A DNA stretch of 64,000 nt from SAR324 cluster bacterium. GTDB taxonomy: Bacteria; SAR324; NAC60-12. The stretch covers positions 1 to 64,000 of the forward strand of contig JANQJU010000040.1 in the NCBI GenBank assembly GCA_028281495.1, read 5' to 3'. The notes beneath the pieces are model-generated. The model saw nothing but the letters and a program-made list of their open reading frames with translations. It ran no database searches and was not told where the DNA came from. Positions 60,791 to 64,000 of this stretch are shown piece by piece. Position 1 is the stretch's first letter; every line of letters begins with the position of its first letter. The position numbers were made by a program, and so were the translations under genes.

Positions 60791-62728
60791 ATGAAAAGCT
60801 TTTCTATTGGCACTAAGATTGGTGGCACCGTAATCTTATTTTTAGCAGTGACCACGGCCATCATCCTCATTGCAATCCAAGGACTACAAACGATCCGTCG
60901 TGCCCTAGATCTGACGCACGAAGTCAAGCTCATCGAATCTGCCACGGGTAAAATTGATCATTTTGTGTTGGAAGCACGTGAATTTGAGCAACATTTTATT
61001 TGGAAAGGCGATGCCGAATATATTCAGAAATTTCATGACGCGGTCGATGAAGCAGATCGACAGATCTCCTTTGTTTTAGACCGTAGCCAAAATATGCAAG
61101 ACGTCGAAGCCTTTCGAGATCCCGTGTTGCGAGTACGTGATAACTTGAAGATCTACCGCACTTCCTTTGATGAAACGGTTCGTCTCCGCAAACAAAAAGG
61201 ACTGAGTGAAACCGAAGGCATGCGGGGAGAGTTTCGCAAAAGTGTGCATGCGGTGGAGGCGGTGTTGAAAGAGCAACAAAGCGACTACTTGTTGGTCGAA
61301 ATGTTGATGATCCGCAGGCATGAAAAAGATTATTTGTTACGCGGCACCCCAAATTATGTGGAAGATGTCCGCAAGCGTGTGGCTCGCATTCAACAATTGG
61401 TACGTGATAGCACGCTGCTTCCTCCCAATCTAAAAAATCAACTCGTTCAATTGTGGGACAATTACCTGAAGAATTTCAATGCACTGGTCGAGATTGATGG
61501 GCAGTTGATGGTCAATATCGATAAGGTGGTGGAGGCGGTTCGCGGTGTGTTTCCGAATTTGGGAGAAATGCAATTCGCAATCACTGAACTCTCGCTCTTT
61601 ATTGTGGAAGACACGGATAAAGTGCAAACGCAGGTGGCCACTCGGTTGCTGATTGCTGGAGCGGGAGTGTTGGTCGTCTTTGGACTGATTGGTTTCTACA
61701 TCGTGCGTTTGATCACCCGCCCTCTGCAAGTCGCAGTCAGTGTTGCGAACAAGCTTTCAGATGGAGATTTGACCACGGAAATTAGCGTGAGTTCGAATGA
61801 CGAAACGGGAAGGCTTTTGGCAGCGATGAAGAAGATGCTTGAGAACACACGCAGTGCTTTGGTTGAGATTGAAAATAAAGAATTGCAGTTGGAAGAGACA
61901 GGCAACGTGCTGAAAGTTTCAATCCATGGTTTGTCAACCAATGCCAAAGCGGTGTTGAAGCGATTGGAGCAACTCGATCATATTGCCATTGATGCAGCAG
62001 GGGGCATGGATCAAAACGTAACTGCCAGCGAAGAGATCTCTCAATCTTTGCAGAAATTGTCTCGTGCTTTGGAACGAACAGAAAAGAGTGCTCAACGGGG
62101 AATCGATTCCAACTTAGAAGATCAGGCGAATCTGGAACAGATCAATGTGCTGTCGTCATCGATTGAGTCCATCTCCTTAAAAATTGCCGAGATGGTGAAT
62201 CAAACCAGTACTCTCGCTCTCAACGCGGCGATTGAAGCCGCAAAAGCGGGCGAGCAAGGCAAAGGGTTTGCCGTGGTTGCTGACGAAATGGGAAGCATTG
62301 CCAACAACATCAAGGGGTTGGCCTCTCAAATTCAAGATTTGACTCACGATATCAGTGCTGCCATCACATCCACACAAACGGCAATCCAGGATACGGGGGA
62401 TGTGATGGGAGATATGAAACAGCAATCGTCCAATGGGGTGGATATGATCCGCCATTTGGAAGGGGTGGCTCAAGAAACGGTGACGGCTTCCAAAGACCTA
62501 CAAAATATGATGCATGACCTGGAAGAAAAATGTACGCACTGCGTTGACAACATGAACGAAATCAACGTGACGACCCATCAACAGACCGAAGAAGTGCAAA
62601 ACCTTTCCAACTATGCGCTAGCCCTTCGAGGAACGATTGGCCGATTCAAAACTGGGGTTAAAAATGAACTAGACAAGTCCCCGAACACCGGGCAAACTCG
62701 GATCAATAAACCGGCAGAAGATGAATAA
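60791..62728 (+). CDS. Methyl-accepting chemotaxis protein with helical-bundle sensor
   Basis: The 645-residue receptor has a first membrane helix at about 11-31 and a periplasmic region (to about 280) rich in long helices with IRRHEKDYLLRGTPNYVEDV, the pattern of HBM-type double four-helix bundles that sense small carboxylates. A second helix (LLIAGAGVLVVFGLIGFYIV), a HAMP domain (about 303-355) and the signalling hairpin follow. The tip reads QTSTLALNAAIEAAKAGEQGKGFAVVADEMGSIA, near residue 475; the usual QTNLLALNAAIEAARAGE is altered at three places. GGGACGGGA precedes the ATG. No CheA/CheW gene is present. Confidence 0.92.
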   Translation: MKSFSIGTKIGGTVILFLAVTTAIILIAIQGLQTIRRALDLTHEVKLIESATGKIDHFVLEAREFEQHFIWKGDAEYIQKFHDAVDEADRQISFVLDRSQNMQDVEAFRDPVLRVRDNLKIYRTSFDETVRLRKQKGLSETEGMRGEFRKSVHAVEAVLKEQQSDYLLVEMLMIRRHEKDYLLRGTPNYVEDVRKRVARIQQLVRDSTLLPPNLKNQLVQLWDNYLKNFNALVEIDGQLMVNIDKVVEAVRGVFPNLGEMQFAITELSLFIVEDTDKVQTQVATRLLIAGAGVLVVFGLIGFYIVRLITRPLQVAVSVANKLSDGDLTTEISVSSNDETGRLLAAMKKMLENTRSALVEIENKELQLEETGNVLKVSIHGLSTNAKAVLKRLEQLDHIAIDAAGGMDQNVTASEEISQSLQKLSRALERTEKSAQRGIDSNLEDQANLEQINVLSSSIESISLKIAEMVNQTSTLALNAAIEAAKAGEQGKGFAVVADEMGSIANNIKGLASQIQDLTHDISAAITSTQTAIQDTGDVMGDMKQQSSNGVDMIRHLEGVAQETVTASKDLQNMMHDLEEKCTHCVDNMNEINVTTHQQTEEVQNLSNYALALRGTIGRFKTGVKNELDKSPNTGQTRINKPAEDE

Positions 62729-62778
62729 TCCAAGCCGAATTTCCTCGCTAAACATATTTTTCTGAAGGTCACTAGCGC

Positions 62779-63303
62779 ATGGGCAAAGTTATCAATCTCA
62801 GCGAATGGCGTTCGCAATCTAAAGAGAAAGCAAAGGCAAAACTGGGCCCAATTCCCGGGTTTTTGGTGTGGTTGCACTGCCCGACCTGCAAAACAACGGA
62901 GTATACGGAATTGCGTATTCCAGGCGGCCGCGTTCACAATAAGTGTGGAACTTTGATCCAGGAAGCCGAAGTGGCCATCGACGTGAGAGCCGAATACACC
63001 GTTTCGCATCGCAATTTGAAAATCTTGGAAGCGTGGCAAAAACAAAACATGGAATCGTCGAACGCTTCTCAAAAGGAGGTCAATGAAATTGTGGGCCGGG
63101 CTAAACACCTATTGGACCAACTGAAAGCCGGGGAACAAGAGTTTCAACACCGTTTGCGCTTGATTGCCGGTAAAAAAATCGAACCCTACCCCGAAGATTG
63201 GGATCCTCAAGAACACGGGGTTGACATGAGAATCGTGCACCCTTTTGGCATTTACTTTTCCACCGCGCGGCAACCCGACCAGTATTTTCCCAGAGAGCAA
63301 TGA
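62779..63303 (+). CDS. Small protein with zinc-ribbon-like Cys motif
   Basis: The 174-residue protein contains LHCPTCKTTEYTELRIPGG and, 20 residues on, HNKCGTLIQEAEV, a C-x2-C ... C arrangement like half a zinc ribbon with a possible His ligand. The second half is helical (QKEVNEIVGRAKHLLDQLKAGEQEFQHRLRLIAG). I do not recognise a family. Its TGA stop overlaps the ATG of the next gene (ATGA at 63300), indicating translational coupling and a shared process with the secreted protein encoded there. Confidence 0.7.
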   Translation: MGKVINLSEWRSQSKEKAKAKLGPIPGFLVWLHCPTCKTTEYTELRIPGGRVHNKCGTLIQEAEVAIDVRAEYTVSHRNLKILEAWQKQNMESSNASQKEVNEIVGRAKHLLDQLKAGEQEFQHRLRLIAGKKIEPYPEDWDPQEHGVDMRIVHPFGIYFSTARQPDQYFPREQ

Positions 63304-64000
63304 CACCAGGATGGCGATGGTCTTCGGCCATAGTGGGGCTGCTTTTGCTTCTCCCATGTTTTGGTAAAGCGGAAGATGTGTTCATGAATGCTTCCGCAGA
63401 AGCAGAACTGGCTTCCTTCGTACAGCAACTCCAAAAGAACCTTGAATCTGACCTTGAAGAAGAGCGTGTCGATCCTCAGGGACGATTGCTCGTGGTCTCT
63501 TTCGCTGCTTCTCCTAGCCCTTCCCGCTTGAAACTGAATCGCTCCATTGAATCTCATTTGACTGACTTGTTGAGCGTGCAAACACAATTTGCTGTTGTTC
63601 AACCAGAATTCACCGAAACCCATTTGCGGACGCATTGGAAAGCCATCCACCAGCAAAAACTCTTTACTGCGACCCAACAGATTGCAGAAGCCGCTCAAGC
63701 CCCCTTGGTCCTTTACGGTATTCTTTCCAATCGCCCTCAGGGGGTTCGGGTCCAGTTTCGAATGATTCAAAGAAATCGTCAGGAGGTGATCACCTCCCTT
63801 CCCTTAGAATTTGCCCCCAACGATATCTCGCCTCCCGGATTGGAGCCGGTCGCCATCTACGAAAATCAGCGTCGCTTGGCATTTGCCAAGGGCTTCATGA
63901 CCAGCAAAGAGTGGGACTTGGCCCAATCAGAACTGGAGGCCATCACCCCAGACCATTCTCCAGAAAGCCAAGAAGCCGAAGGCTGGCTCATTTGGCTGGA
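63300..64000 (+). CDS. Secreted FlgO/CsgG-like protein, 3' truncated by the window edge
   Basis: The frame runs from ATG 63300 without a stop to the end of the window (233 codons visible). A signal peptide (SSAIVGLLLLLPCFGKAED) is followed by GRLLVVSFAASPSPSRLKLN and IESHLTDLLSVQTQFAVVQPE, reminiscent of the FlgO/CsgG/TolB-type N-terminal alpha-beta domain (strand, then paired helices, then VV(E/Q) strand). The visible end is helical (RRLAFAKGFMTSKEWDLAQ, then SELEAI) and could start a TPR-like region. The likeness is modest. It overlaps the preceding gene by 4 bp. Confidence 0.65.
   Translation, partial: MTPGWRWSSAIVGLLLLLPCFGKAEDVFMNASAEAELASFVQQLQKNLESDLEEERVDPQGRLLVVSFAASPSPSRLKLNRSIESHLTDLLSVQTQFAVVQPEFTETHLRTHWKAIHQQKLFTATQQIAEAAQAPLVLYGILSNRPQGVRVQFRMIQRNRQEVITSLPLEFAPNDISPPGLEPVAIYENQRRLAFAKGFMTSKEWDLAQSELEAITPDHSPESQEAEGWLIWL

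Overview
The window comes from a Gram-negative bacterium of moderate G+C content (mid-40s by eye). Evidence for an outer membrane includes a TolC-family channel, two probable outer-membrane barrels, lipoproteins, a Tat-type substrate and several Sec signal peptides. A chemotaxis receptor, probable compatible-solute enzymes and sugar-acid genes suggest a free-living, probably aquatic organism. A TGA-interrupted thioredoxin-like gene implies selenocysteine use. I cannot place the lineage securely; a deltaproteobacterial or SAR324-like origin would fit but is a guess. I recognised no rRNA, tRNA, CRISPR array, intact insertion sequence or prophage.

Layout. 1-7967: 3' part of a giant SpvB/FG-GAP/RHS protein, followed by a small secreted protein and a DUF4328 membrane protein. 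9803-16232: a ketopantoate-reductase-like enzyme, a GH13 enzyme resembling glucosylglycerol hydrolase, a decayed stretch with tandem repeats and a probable toxin remnant, then small DUF1330, cupin and omega-amidase-like genes. 16275-23212: a sugar cluster on the minus strand (GntR/LacI-type regulator, sugar-binding lipo/periplasmic protein, GH38 alpha-mannosidase, methyltransferase) with a repeated palindrome as candidate operator. 23541-30557: aldo/keto reductase, META lipoprotein, PLP enzyme, CPBP protease, and a hybrid histidine kinase ending in a LytTR domain. 30680-43489: acetyltransferase, isochorismatase-like enzyme, three regulator/target pairs (AraC with a LysE-type exporter, LysR with an NmrA-like reductase, TetR with an IorAB-type molybdoenzyme), two outer-membrane barrels and a serine hydrolase.

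43463-50661 is the most system-like part. A minus-strand operon encodes a DUF4145/HEPN-like protein, a MoxR-type AAA+ ATPase and a 949-residue membrane protein with a vWA-like segment and two GspC-like PDZ domains. A gene for an AAA ATPase fused to a PD-(D/E)XK nuclease diverges from it. This resembles the MoxR/vWA-type conflict systems, but the PDZ-ended arrangement is one I do not know as described.

51022-55735 holds sugar/sugar-acid metabolism genes (TIM-barrel isomerase, KDG-type kinase, 2-hydroxyacid dehydrogenase, glycosyltransferase) and msrA. 55761-57761 holds a TolC-like channel and, just upstream on the same strand, the probable UxxC selenoprotein with a SECIS-like hairpin. The window closes with leuB, a pentapeptide-like protein, a chemotaxis receptor, a zinc-ribbon-like protein and the start of a FlgO-like secreted protein that is cut by the window edge.
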